Positions 28,876 to 36,924 of a DNA stretch of 64,000 bases are shown here, in pieces. The first letter of the stretch is position 1. Each line of letters begins with the position of its first letter. Made by a program: the position numbers and the translations under genes. Under the pieces are notes generated by a model. It did not search any database. It was given only the letters and a program-made list of their open reading frames with translations, and was not told the origin of the DNA. Origin of the DNA: Pseudomonadota bacterium. Lineage in GTDB: Bacteria; Pseudomonadota; Alphaproteobacteria; Rhizobiales; Xanthobacteraceae. The DNA lies in NCBI GenBank assembly GCA_023435725.1, contig JAEYRD010000112.1, forward strand, positions 107,486-171,485. Direction: 5' to 3'.

Positions 28876-29772
28876 TCATCGCATCCCCAGCTGTCCGGCC
28901 TCCCAGCCCAGCATCGCCTGCTTGCGGGTGATGCCCCAGTGGTAACCGGTGAGCGCGCCGCTCTTGCCGAGCGCACGGTGGCAGGGCACGACGAACGAGA
29001 CCGGGTTCCTGCCGACGGCAGCACCGACGGCGCGCGAGGCCTTCGGGCTGTTGATGTTGCAGGCGATGTCGGAATAGGACACCGCACGGCCCATCGGAAT
29101 CTTCAGCAGCGTCTCCCAGACCCGCACCTCGAAATCGGTGCCGATCATGACCACGCGCAGTGGCTCATCCGGCCGCCACAGCTTGGTGTCGAAGATGCGC
29201 TGCGCCAGCGGCGCGGTGCCCTCGTGATCCTCGACGTAGGTGGCGTTCGGCCACCGCCGCGTCATGTCGGCGAGCGCGGCCTTCTCCTCACCGCTATCGG
29301 CAAAGGCAAGACCCGACAGGCCGCGATCGGTCGCGATCACGATTGCCGTGCCGAAGGGCGAGGGATGGAAGCCGTAGCGCAAGGTGAGGCCCGCGCCGCC
29401 GTTCTTCCATTCGCCCGGCGACATCGCTTCGTGGGTGACGAAGAGATCGTGCAGCCGGCCGGGGCCTGAGAGTCCCGAGTCGAGCGCGGCGTCGAGGATG
29501 CTCGCGGAGTCGCGCAGGAGTCCCTTGGCGTGATCGAGCGTCAACGCCTGCATGAAGGCCTTCGGCGTGATCGAGGCCCAGCGGCGGAACAGATGGTGCA
29601 GCTCATCCGGCGTGACGCCGGCCGAATCGGCCATCGCCTCGATGGTCGGCTGCGCACGCCAGTTCTCCGAGATGAACGCGATCGCCCGGCGCACGGAGTC
29701 ATAGTCGCGCAGCGCGGCGTTCTGGTGGCCCGGCCTGGCCAGGCGCTGGTCATGTATGGCGAGTGTCATCAT
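28876..29772 (-). CDS. AraC-type regulator fused to methylated-DNA-cysteine methyltransferase
   Basis: The 298-residue protein joins an AraC-type helix-turn-helix domain (about residues 22-110: IEAMADSAGVTPDELHHLFR) to an Ogt/AGT domain. The latter has the alkyl-acceptor motif NPVSFVVPCHRALG near residue 265 and PMGRAVSYSDIA. It repairs O6-alkylguanine and may regulate repair genes. It looks like Ada without its N-terminal zinc/phosphotriester domain: no four-cysteine cluster precedes the HTH. Two adjacent ATGs (29772 and 29769) are possible starts. It is 55 bp from the DUF2244 gene in the same orientation. Confidence 0.92.
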   Translation of the reverse strand: MMTLAIHDQRLARPGHQNAALRDYDSVRRAIAFISENWRAQPTIEAMADSAGVTPDELHHLFRRWASITPKAFMQALTLDHAKGLLRDSASILDAALDSGLSGPGRLHDLFVTHEAMSPGEWKNGGAGLTLRYGFHPSPFGTAIVIATDRGLSGLAFADSGEEKAALADMTRRWPNATYVEDHEGTAPLAQRIFDTKLWRPDEPLRVVMIGTDFEVRVWETLLKIPMGRAVSYSDIACNINSPKASRAVGAAVGRNPVSFVVPCHRALGKSGALTGYHWGITRKQAMLGWEAGQLGMR

Positions 29773-29827
29773 GACCGGAAATGTAGGAGAGGGTCGGGCG
29801 CGAAACCACCCGATTTCTGATCCGGAA

Positions 29828-30346
29828 TCAGGAGATTGGGTTGTAGGTCGGGCCCCGCCTTGCGGCATTCAAGGCATCGACCAAGCCTTTATAAAAGCTC
29901 GCTTTTTCTTCGGGTCCCAAAAAGCCGGCGATCTGGAGCCGGTGTCCACGCGAGATCAGGTAGAGGTGCTCGAGGCCAAAATCCTCGTCGATCTCCTGGT
30001 CGAGCCGGACCCAGAGCGGGTTGAACGTCCATTCGGCGACATGGCCACGATGGCTGACCCGGCGCACGCGCAATTCCGACGGCGTCACCACGATCTGCTC
30101 GCTCGCCCGCGCGGCGCGGAAATTGACCTTGAAGGCCCACCAGATCACCAGCACGTCGAGGCCGAAAAAGCCGAACACGGGCCATGCGCCCATCATGAGG
30201 AAGGCGAGGCCGGTGACGAAACTGACGACGCTCAGGAACACCATCACGGCGAGGAAGCCGGTTCGGTTCAGCGAGCGGTGCGGCGTCAGCATCGCCGAGA
30301 AGATCTGCACCTCGGGCTCGCGCTCAATTTCGTTGCCTGTGCTCAT
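29828..30346 (-). CDS. DUF2244 family membrane protein
   Basis: The 172-residue protein has two close membrane helices (about residues 30-72: FLAVMVFLSVVSFVTGLAFL and the WPVFGFFGLDVLVIWWAF region), followed by a soluble part with EWTFNPLWVRLDQE and LYLISRGHRLQIAGFLGPEE. This is the DUF2244 pattern, common in alphaproteobacteria and of unknown function. Only 22 bp separate its start from the divergent nth start, so the two promoters must overlap the neighbouring genes or each other. Confidence 0.9.
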   Translation of the reverse strand: MSTGNEIEREPEVQIFSAMLTPHRSLNRTGFLAVMVFLSVVSFVTGLAFLMMGAWPVFGFFGLDVLVIWWAFKVNFRAARASEQIVVTPSELRVRRVSHRGHVAEWTFNPLWVRLDQEIDEDFGLEHLYLISRGHRLQIAGFLGPEEKASFYKGLVDALNAARRGPTYNPIS

Positions 30347-30368
30347 CGTCCCTCAGTATATCCCGATC

Positions 30369-31121
30369 ATGGCGAAAATCACCCGCAAGCCGGCCCCGCG
30401 CAAAGCGCCGGTGCCGAAGAAAAAGGCAAAGGCGGTTGTCGCCAAGCCGAAGGCCCCCGCCAAGAAATCACTCAAGGCGATAAAGCCTTGGACTCCGGCC
30501 GAGATCCATGAGGTCTTCAGCCGTTTCCGCAAGGCCAATCCCGAGCCGAAAGGGGAGCTCGAGCACGTCAATCCGTTCACGCTGCTGGTCGCCGTGGTGC
30601 TGTCGGCGCAGGCGACCGACGCCGGAGTCAACAAGGCGACGCGCGAATTGTTCAAAATTGCGGACACGCCGCAGAAGATGCTCGACCTCGGCGAAGAACG
30701 CCTGCGCGAATACATCAAGACCATCGGCCTCTACCGTACCAAGGCAAAGAACGTCATTGCCCTGTCGGCAAAGCTGCTCAGCGAGTTCGGCGGCAACGTG
30801 CCGCGCACGCGAGCCGAGATCGAGTCGCTGCCCGGGGCTGGGCGCAAGACCGCCAATGTCGTGCTCAACATGGCCTTTGGCGAGCACACCATGGCGGTCG
30901 ATACGCATGTCTTCCGTGTCGGCAATCGCACGGGGCTCGCGCCCGGCAAGACGCCGCTGGAAGTCGAGCTTGGTCTCGAAAAGGTGATCCCGGCGGAGTT
31001 CATGCTGCATGCCCATCATTGGCTGATCCTGCACGGCCGCTATACTTGCCTCGCGCGCAAGCCGCGCTGCGAGGTTTGCCTGATCAACGATCTCTGCAGA
31101 TGGCCGGAGAAGACGGTCTGA
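30369..31121 (+). CDS. nth: endonuclease III
   Basis: The 250-residue enzyme has a Lys/Ala/Pro-rich N-terminal extension of about 40 residues, then the endonuclease III core. The helix-hairpin-helix LPGAGRKTANVVLNMAFG carries the catalytic Lys, and MAVDTHVFRV carries the catalytic Asp. The C-terminal iron-sulfur motif is C-x6-C-x2-C-x5-C (CLARKPRCEVCLINDLC). It excises oxidised pyrimidines. ATG 30369 lies 22 bp from the divergent DUF2244 gene; the longer open frame runs antisense through that gene and is rejected. Confidence 0.96.
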   Translation: MAKITRKPAPRKAPVPKKKAKAVVAKPKAPAKKSLKAIKPWTPAEIHEVFSRFRKANPEPKGELEHVNPFTLLVAVVLSAQATDAGVNKATRELFKIADTPQKMLDLGEERLREYIKTIGLYRTKAKNVIALSAKLLSEFGGNVPRTRAEIESLPGAGRKTANVVLNMAFGEHTMAVDTHVFRVGNRTGLAPGKTPLEVELGLEKVIPAEFMLHAHHWLILHGRYTCLARKPRCEVCLINDLCRWPEKTV

Positions 31122-31140
31122 GGCAGGAGTTATCTCTCTG

Positions 31141-31179
31141 TTATTCCGGGTTCGATCCTGCGCATCGAACCCGGAATAA
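31141..31179 (+). terminator. perfect 16-bp inverted repeat after nth, upstream of the efflux genes
   Basis: Arms ttattccgggttcgat (31141-31156) and atcgaacccggaataa (31164-31179) pair perfectly around a 7-nt loop. It begins 20 nt after the nth stop and ends 16 nt before a putative leader ATG. No T-run follows, so it may be a terminator, an mRNA-stabilising hairpin or an attenuation element for the efflux operon. Confidence 0.6.
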
Positions 31180-31195
31180 TGGTGGGGAAAGTTTT

Positions 31196-31228
31196 ATGCC
31201 TATGAAGTGGGTTGGGGGCATGTCGTGA
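31196..31228 (+). CDS. possible 10-codon leader peptide before the EmrA-like gene
   Basis: ATG at 31196 opens a 10-residue frame (MPMKWVGGMS) that ends in TGA at 31226-31228. It is preceded at 4-8 nt by a good ribosome-binding sequence (tggggaaag). Its stop overlaps the GTG start of the efflux gene (GTGA). The arrangement suits translational coupling or a leader peptide. There is no homology evidence, and short frames arise by chance. Confidence 0.35.
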   Translation: MPMKWVGGMS

Positions 31229-32364
31229 GTCAGCAGGAACAAGTCTCCTCGACGCCACCGCCGTCCGCCGCACCGACTCCGCCGCCGAAACCGACACAGC
31301 GGCCGGCGAGCTCGCTCTGGAGCAGGCTGGCCATCCCCGTGTTTGCCGTCATCGTCGCGCTTGCCTTCGTTGCGCTGGCGACGCTGCGCTTCGACGAATG
31401 GGTCGGCAATGCCGTGATCCAGACCACCAATGATGCCTATGTGCGTGCTGACCTGACGCGACTTGCGAGCCGCGTCTCAGGGGAAGTCCTGACCGTCGCA
31501 GTGACCGACTTTCAGCGCGTCAAGGCTGGTGATCTTCTGATCCAGATCGATCCCGCCGACTACGAGGCCCAGGTCGCGCAATCCGAAGCCGCGGTTGCCG
31601 CAGCTCAAGCTGTGCTCGACAATCTCAGCAATCAGGTCGAGCTGCAATATGCGACGATCGCGCAGGCGCAGGCCGCGCGGTTGTCGGCGGAAGCGTTGGA
31701 GGTCGAGGCGCGGCAGGAGCAGGAGCGCCAGCAGTCGCTGTCGCAAACCGAATCCGGCACGCGGCAGCGGTTCGAGCAGGCGGTTGCCGCCTACGCCAAG
31801 GCCCAGGCCGATGTGCGCGCCAGCCGCGCCGTGATCGCCGCCCAGCAGCACCAGCTCGAAGTCCTGCAAGGCACCAAGAAGCAGCGCGCGGCCGATCTCG
31901 ATGCCGCCAAGGCGACGCTGGCGAGCGTGAAGCTCAAGCTTGGCTATACCAGGATCACGGCGCCGTTCGACGGCGTCGTCGGCGAGCGCCAGGTTCAGCC
32001 CGGCGATTATGTCAACATCGGCACCAACCTCATCAACGTCGTGCCGCTGCCGAAGGTCTATGTGATCGCGAACTACAAGGAGACCCAGCTCACTCACGTG
32101 GCACCGGGCCAGCCGGTCGAGATCACCGTCGACGGCTTCCCGCGCGAAAAACTCCGCGGCCGGGTCGAGCGCATCGCGCCGGCGACGGGTGCGCAGGTCG
32201 CGCTGCTGCCGCCGGACAATGCGACCGGCAATTTCACCAAGGTGGTGCAGCGCATCCCCGTGCGAATCCAGCTCGACGACAACCAGCCGCTGCTGACGCG
32301 ACTCGTGCCTGGCATGTCGGTCGTCACCAGCATCAACACCGCGGGTGCGAATGGGGCAAAATGA
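31225..32364 (+). CDS. EmrA/HlyD-family periplasmic adaptor of an efflux pump
   Basis: The 379-residue protein has a short Pro-rich cytoplasmic start, one membrane anchor near residues 35-58 (LAIPVFAVIVALAFVALATL) and the EmrA layout. Lipoyl half-motifs are NDAYVRADLTRLASRVSGEV and ITAPFDGVVGERQVQPGDYV, around a long coiled-coil (about 110-210). A beta-barrel domain contains VIANYKETQLTHV. It links an inner-membrane pump to an outer-membrane channel. The GTG at 31225 is chosen because ggggg lies 7-11 nt upstream; a GTG six codons earlier is possible. The pump gene follows with a 14-bp overlap. Confidence 0.92.
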   Translation: MSQQEQVSSTPPPSAAPTPPPKPTQRPASSLWSRLAIPVFAVIVALAFVALATLRFDEWVGNAVIQTTNDAYVRADLTRLASRVSGEVLTVAVTDFQRVKAGDLLIQIDPADYEAQVAQSEAAVAAAQAVLDNLSNQVELQYATIAQAQAARLSAEALEVEARQEQERQQSLSQTESGTRQRFEQAVAAYAKAQADVRASRAVIAAQQHQLEVLQGTKKQRAADLDAAKATLASVKLKLGYTRITAPFDGVVGERQVQPGDYVNIGTNLINVVPLPKVYVIANYKETQLTHVAPGQPVEITVDGFPREKLRGRVERIAPATGAQVALLPPDNATGNFTKVVQRIPVRIQLDDNQPLLTRLVPGMSVVTSINTAGANGAK

Positions 32365-33979
32365 CGATGCCGATCGCGGACCGGTTTCGCGCGGCGGCGT
32401 CGCGTCGCAGCCTCTGTTTGCCGTGGCGGCGGTGCTGCTCGGTTCGTTCCTTGCCAATTTCGACAGCCGGCTGACCACGGTCGGCTTGCCCGACCTGCGC
32501 GGTGCGTTCTCGCTCTCGTTCGACGAGGGCGCCTGGCTCTCCACTGCCGGCATCGGCTCCCAGATTTTCATCGCGCCCGCGGTGGCGTGGCTTGCCACCG
32601 TATTCGGCCTGCGTCGCGTGCTCGGCATCCCAAGTCTGATCTACGCCCTCGTCTCGTTGATCATCCCCTTCGTGCATGATTATCCGGCGCTGCTCGCGCT
32701 CAGCGTCGTGCATGGCCTCCTGCTCGGCACCTTCGTGCCGGCGACGCTGATGATCGTGTTCCGCAATCTGCCGATCCGCTGGTGGCTGCCCGCGATCGCG
32801 ATCTATTCGATCCGCGTCGGCTTCGCGCTGGATACCTCGACCTCGCTGGTCGGCTTCTATGTCGAGCATCTCGGCTGGCAATGGCTGTACTGGCAGAGCG
32901 TCGTGATCGCTCCCTTGATGGGGCTGATGGTCTATCTCGGCACGCCGAACGAGCCGGTGAACCGCGCGCTGCTGCGCGAGGCCGATTGGGGTGGCATGCT
33001 GCTGCTCGGCGCCTCCGTCGCGATGATCTATGCCGGCCTCGACCAGGGTAATCGCCTGGACTGGCTCGGCTCCGGCACGGTGGCGGCGCTGCTGGTCGGT
33101 GGCGCCGTGCTGTTTGTAGGCTTCCTCATCAACGAGTCGCTGGTGCGCCAGCCCTGGGCACATGTGAACGTCCTGTTCTCGCGCAACATCGGCCTGTCGC
33201 TGGTCGTGATCCTGCTCTACACGCTGACCTCTCTCTCCAACTCGTCGCTGGTGCCGAACTTCCTCGGCAATGTCAGTCTGCTCAGGCCTGAGCAGAGCGG
33301 CCTGTTGCTGCTGACCTATGGCGCGCTGCCGATGTTCGTGCTGGTCCCGATCTCGATATGGCTGCTCCGCCATTTCGATGCGCGCGCGGTGACGGTGCTG
33401 GGCTTTGCCTGCTTCGCTGCCGCCAATCTCTGGGGCACCCAGCTCACCCACGACTGGGCGCGCGAGGATTTCATCGGCATCGTGCTGCTGCAGTCGGTCG
33501 GTCAGTCGACGACGCTGCTGCCGATCATCATCGTGGCGCTGTCCAACTCCGATCCGAGCCGCGCCACCGCCTTTGCCGCCTATATCCAGATCATGCGGCT
33601 CGGCGGTGCCGAGATCGGCGTGGCGCTGATGGGGACGTGGCTGCGCGTCCGCGAGCAGGTCCACTCCTATTATCTCGGCCAGCACATCATCACGGGCGAT
33701 TTCGACGTGGTCCGAATGCTGAAACAGCTCGCCGATCATTTCGCGGCCTATGGCGCGGGATCGGCGCAGGCGCGTGCGGTCGGCACGCTCGCCGGCATCG
33801 TGCAGCGCGAGGCCAATGTGCTCGCCTATATCGACGGCTTCTGGCTGTGCTTCTGGCTTGCGATGGCCGCGCTCGGCTTCATCGCGCTGATCACCCGTGC
33901 GCCGCCGGGGCCGTTCACCCCGGCCCCGTTCGGCTTCGCCAAGTCGGTGCTGCGCAAATGCGGAGTGCAGGTGACTTGA
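32351..33979 (+). CDS. EmrB/DHA2-type multidrug efflux MFS transporter
   Basis: The 542-residue protein has about 14 hydrophobic segments, starting FAVAAVLLGSFLANFDSRLT. This resembles the motif-D1 region of DHA2 permeases, with Asp in the first helix. WLSTAGIGSQIFIAPAVAWL and a long late loop with a soluble helix (VRMLKQLADHFAAYGAG) match EmrB relatives. With the upstream adaptor it would form a tripartite exporter driven by protons; no outer-membrane factor gene is nearby. ATG 32351 overlaps the adaptor gene by 14 bp. The substrates are unknown. Confidence 0.92.
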   Translation: MGQNDDADRGPVSRGGVASQPLFAVAAVLLGSFLANFDSRLTTVGLPDLRGAFSLSFDEGAWLSTAGIGSQIFIAPAVAWLATVFGLRRVLGIPSLIYALVSLIIPFVHDYPALLALSVVHGLLLGTFVPATLMIVFRNLPIRWWLPAIAIYSIRVGFALDTSTSLVGFYVEHLGWQWLYWQSVVIAPLMGLMVYLGTPNEPVNRALLREADWGGMLLLGASVAMIYAGLDQGNRLDWLGSGTVAALLVGGAVLFVGFLINESLVRQPWAHVNVLFSRNIGLSLVVILLYTLTSLSNSSLVPNFLGNVSLLRPEQSGLLLLTYGALPMFVLVPISIWLLRHFDARAVTVLGFACFAAANLWGTQLTHDWAREDFIGIVLLQSVGQSTTLLPIIIVALSNSDPSRATAFAAYIQIMRLGGAEIGVALMGTWLRVREQVHSYYLGQHIITGDFDVVRMLKQLADHFAAYGAGSAQARAVGTLAGIVQREANVLAYIDGFWLCFWLAMAALGFIALITRAPPGPFTPAPFGFAKSVLRKCGVQVT

Positions 33980-34001
33980 TAGGAGGTGGCCCGAGCCGCC
34001 G

Positions 34002-34742
34002 TCACCGCATCTGCCGCGCCGGCTCGATCAGCTCGGGGCGCGGTCCGGACAGGCGCTTGTGCATGTGGACCATGAACGCCATGCCGAAGATCGGCGTCGC
34101 AAGGTTGACGATCGGGATCGAGACGAAGGCCGCGATGAACAGGCCGGCAGTGAAGATGGTGGCGGCGTTGTCGCGCCGCATTGCCTTGGCGTCCTCCGGC
34201 GAGCGGAAGCGCATCGCCGCAAGCTCGAAATATTCACGCCCCAGCAGCCATGCGGCGGCGAGGAAGAAGATCAGGAAACCGGCGCCGGCAAAAAACACCA
34301 GCGGCAGCGCGGCGAGATAAACCAAAAGCGTCAGCAGCGCGGTCTTGACGCCCTCGAGGATCGCCTGGTTGAAGGGCAGCGCGACGCCCGGCCGCTCGGC
34401 CGGATAGCACTCGCGCTCGACGATGTCGGCGACGTCGTCGACGAACAGGCTCGCCACCAGCGAAGTGATCGCGGGCATCAGGAACACGCCGCCGAACACG
34501 ACGCCGAGGCCGGCTGCGATCGAGACGATCCAGGCCAGGACCTCGAGCGATGAGTGCCAGCTCGGCCCGAGCAGGCCTTCCAGCCAGACCTCGCCATAGG
34601 TCGCAAACCAGCTCAGGAGCCGCTGCAAGCCGATCGCCAGCACGGTGATCAGCACCAGTGCGACGCCGATCGACCGCCACAGGATCGAACGCATCGGCGG
34701 CGACAGCATTTGCGACAGCGCCTTCACGGCGGCATCCAGCAT
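34002..34742 (-). CDS. EI24/CysZ-like integral membrane protein
   Basis: The 246-residue protein has four or more strong hydrophobic stretches (SIGVALVLITVLAIGLQRLL, ILEGVKTALLTLLVYLAALP, AGAGFLIFFLAAAWLLGREYFE, FTAGLFIAAFVSIPIVNLAT). The family-typical LLGREYFELAAMRF lies in the C-terminal half, placing it in the EI24 domain family. CysZ, the best known member, imports sulfate; many alphaproteobacterial relatives are uncharacterised, and no sulfate genes are near. ATG 34742 is preceded by a good ribosome-binding site (gagagga). It converges on the efflux gene. Confidence 0.85.
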   Translation of the reverse strand: MLDAAVKALSQMLSPPMRSILWRSIGVALVLITVLAIGLQRLLSWFATYGEVWLEGLLGPSWHSSLEVLAWIVSIAAGLGVVFGGVFLMPAITSLVASLFVDDVADIVERECYPAERPGVALPFNQAILEGVKTALLTLLVYLAALPLVFFAGAGFLIFFLAAAWLLGREYFELAAMRFRSPEDAKAMRRDNAATIFTAGLFIAAFVSIPIVNLATPIFGMAFMVHMHKRLSGPRPELIEPARQMR

Positions 34743-34833
34743 GGGAGTTCCTCTCACGAAAATCACCCGCGAGAGGTAGACATGCGCGGAAGGTTCGACA
34801 AGAGGCCGAATCTTCCGGGACGGATTGTCGCGC

Positions 34834-36861
34834 CTAGCTCACCCTGATGACGAGGGCATAATTCTGCGGCGCCACGGCGATGGAATGAGCGATCACGGAA
34901 ATCACGGCTTCGCCGGGCGGCAGATTCTCGAAGACCACCTGCTCCACATTGTTCTTGCGGTCGAAGTCTTTCGAGCCGGCCGGCATGTTGCCATGGCGTT
35001 CCTGCTTGTTGGCGACCACGACGAGGTCGAGGTCGCTTTGCAAGCCTTCGCCGGGCGGATCGGTCCAGACCAGCGTGACCTTCAGGCGGCTGCCTCCCGC
35101 GGGTATATTGACCGTGCGATCTTCGCGTTCGCCGGCGTCGAGCTTCTTCTTCTCGTCGAAGAATTGCAGCGTTTCGTTCGCGGCACGGGGGCCAACCACG
35201 GCCTGAACGTCGACCCGGCCGAAGCCCTGATTGTTGTTTGCGACGGACCCCGCCTCCGAAGGATGGTATTGTCCGGCAAGACTGCGCGCTCCGTTGATGA
35301 TGAGCGCCTTGAGCAGCGCAGCGCTCGGCGACTTCGGTCCCTGGCTCTTCCTCAGGAACGCCCGGATCACCGCGACACACCCGGCCACGAGCGGCGTCGC
35401 CATGCTGGTTCCGCCTTCGAACATGTAGAGCGGGTCTTTCGAAAGCTTCCATCCCCTCGATCTCGTGGCGCGGGAGCGCGTTGACAGGATGAACGATCCT
35501 GGCGCCACGACGTCGGGCTTGATGCGTTCGTCGTTGGTGGGTCCCCGGCTGCTGAACGCCACCATCCCTTCGGGATTGTTGGCCACACGATCGGGGCTGA
35601 TGGGTGTGGCTGGAAAATCATCTGGCCATGCGTCGCCGTAGGTCATGGCCTCGTTGGGGCGATTGTTCTCGCAGGCGCCGATAGTGATGCAGTTCTTCGC
35701 CGTACCGGGCGGCGTCACGGAGTTCGGATCGACCTGACCATTGCCATCCTTGTCGCTGCCGTCATTTCCCGCGGCGAAGCAGATCAGCATGTCGCGATGG
35801 GCGTAGACGAATGTGTCGAGCTCGTTGGCCTGGGAGTCGTACACGCCGAAGTTTCCGACGCTGCCCCAGGAGTTGGAATGAATTCGCGCCTTGTCGGTCT
35901 TGTAGGGCGGGCCGAACAGCGCATCCAGGCTGTCGGGCAGGCCGCCAAGGTTGCCGCCGCTGTCGAGCACGGATTGCAGAACCAGTTTGGCGCTGGGAGC
36001 GGTGCCGCGAATCGGGCCGTCACTTTTCGATACGCCGTCGCCCAGGGCAGAACCCGCAACATGGGTGCCATGGCCGTCCGGATCGTCTTTGCGCCCGGGA
36101 CGGCCGAGCGCGTAGAGCTTCTTCACGCGTCCCTTGAAGGCTGGGTGCGTGTTCGTGGTCGATCCCTTGTCGAAACCGGTGTCGGCAATCGCGATGATCT
36201 CGCCGGCGCCTTCGCCGCCGTTGCCCGGCGTCGCCACGGGAACGCGAAGAATCCCCCGCGCGATGTTGTTGAGCAGCTTGCGCGGAAAGACCTTCTCGAC
36301 GCTGCGCACCTCGTCGAGTGCCGCGACGTCGGCAAGGCGGCGCATTTTCAGCGTCACGCGCACCTTGGTGGTGCCCGGAGTGACGTCGTCGAGATGGACA
36401 TGCGCTGCCTCCGCAATCTTCTTCGCGGCGGCCTTCACGCCGACGTTGCGGTGGAGCATGACGTCGACGGTCACGCTGGTGCGATCGAGCGCAGCCGGTT
36501 TTGCCGCAAGCGCGCGCGCCGCGGCGACCCCTCCGGGTTGAGTGTCCAGATTGCGCAGGGCCGGCGCGATCTTCACGATGCCCGGATAGAGGTCTGCCCA
36601 AGTCACGAACGGCAGTTTTCGGACCTTGTCGAGTCCGGCTGCCGGAAAGTGACAGATGACGGCGCTGCCCGGGACGGCCTCCAGGATCTCGGCGCCCGCC
36701 TTGGCGAGTTGCTCCCTGCGCTCGGCGTTGAGCGGCTGGTTGGTCTGCACGACGATGTAGTCAGATTCCTTCGCATTTACGTGATCCAGCGAGAGCGCCG
36801 CCCGTTCCGCTTGCGGAGCCGAAGGATCAATCGTGATACCGTTGATCGTGATCTGCGCCAT
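34834..36861 (-). CDS. S8 family (subtilisin-like) serine peptidase
   Basis: The 675-residue protein shows the full subtilase triad: Asp227 (AIADTGFD), His264 (DGHGTHVAG) and Ser486 (GGTSMATP), with oxyanion Asn366 (AAGNDGS). Residues 35-205 look like a repeated prodomain region (YIVVQTNQPLNAERREQLAK ... LPFVTWADLYPG), as in KP-43/fervidolysin-type enzymes. About 580-675 form a beta-sandwich (LVWTDPPGEGLQSDLDLVVV) like the KP-43 C-terminal domain. There is no signal peptide. The phosphorylase-like gene lies 63 bp upstream in the same direction, so they form an operon. The target is unknown. Confidence 0.93.
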   Translation of the reverse strand: MAQITINGITIDPSAPQAERAALSLDHVNAKESDYIVVQTNQPLNAERREQLAKAGAEILEAVPGSAVICHFPAAGLDKVRKLPFVTWADLYPGIVKIAPALRNLDTQPGGVAAARALAAKPAALDRTSVTVDVMLHRNVGVKAAAKKIAEAAHVHLDDVTPGTTKVRVTLKMRRLADVAALDEVRSVEKVFPRKLLNNIARGILRVPVATPGNGGEGAGEIIAIADTGFDKGSTTNTHPAFKGRVKKLYALGRPGRKDDPDGHGTHVAGSALGDGVSKSDGPIRGTAPSAKLVLQSVLDSGGNLGGLPDSLDALFGPPYKTDKARIHSNSWGSVGNFGVYDSQANELDTFVYAHRDMLICFAAGNDGSDKDGNGQVDPNSVTPPGTAKNCITIGACENNRPNEAMTYGDAWPDDFPATPISPDRVANNPEGMVAFSSRGPTNDERIKPDVVAPGSFILSTRSRATRSRGWKLSKDPLYMFEGGTSMATPLVAGCVAVIRAFLRKSQGPKSPSAALLKALIINGARSLAGQYHPSEAGSVANNNQGFGRVDVQAVVGPRAANETLQFFDEKKKLDAGEREDRTVNIPAGGSRLKVTLVWTDPPGEGLQSDLDLVVVANKQERHGNMPAGSKDFDRKNNVEQVVFENLPPGEAVISVIAHSIAVAPQNYALVIRVS

Positions 36862-36924
36862 GGTCGTTCCACTCTCCCTGAATGATCATCCGTCTTTTGT
36901 GATCTGCGTTAGGTGGATCGCTTG

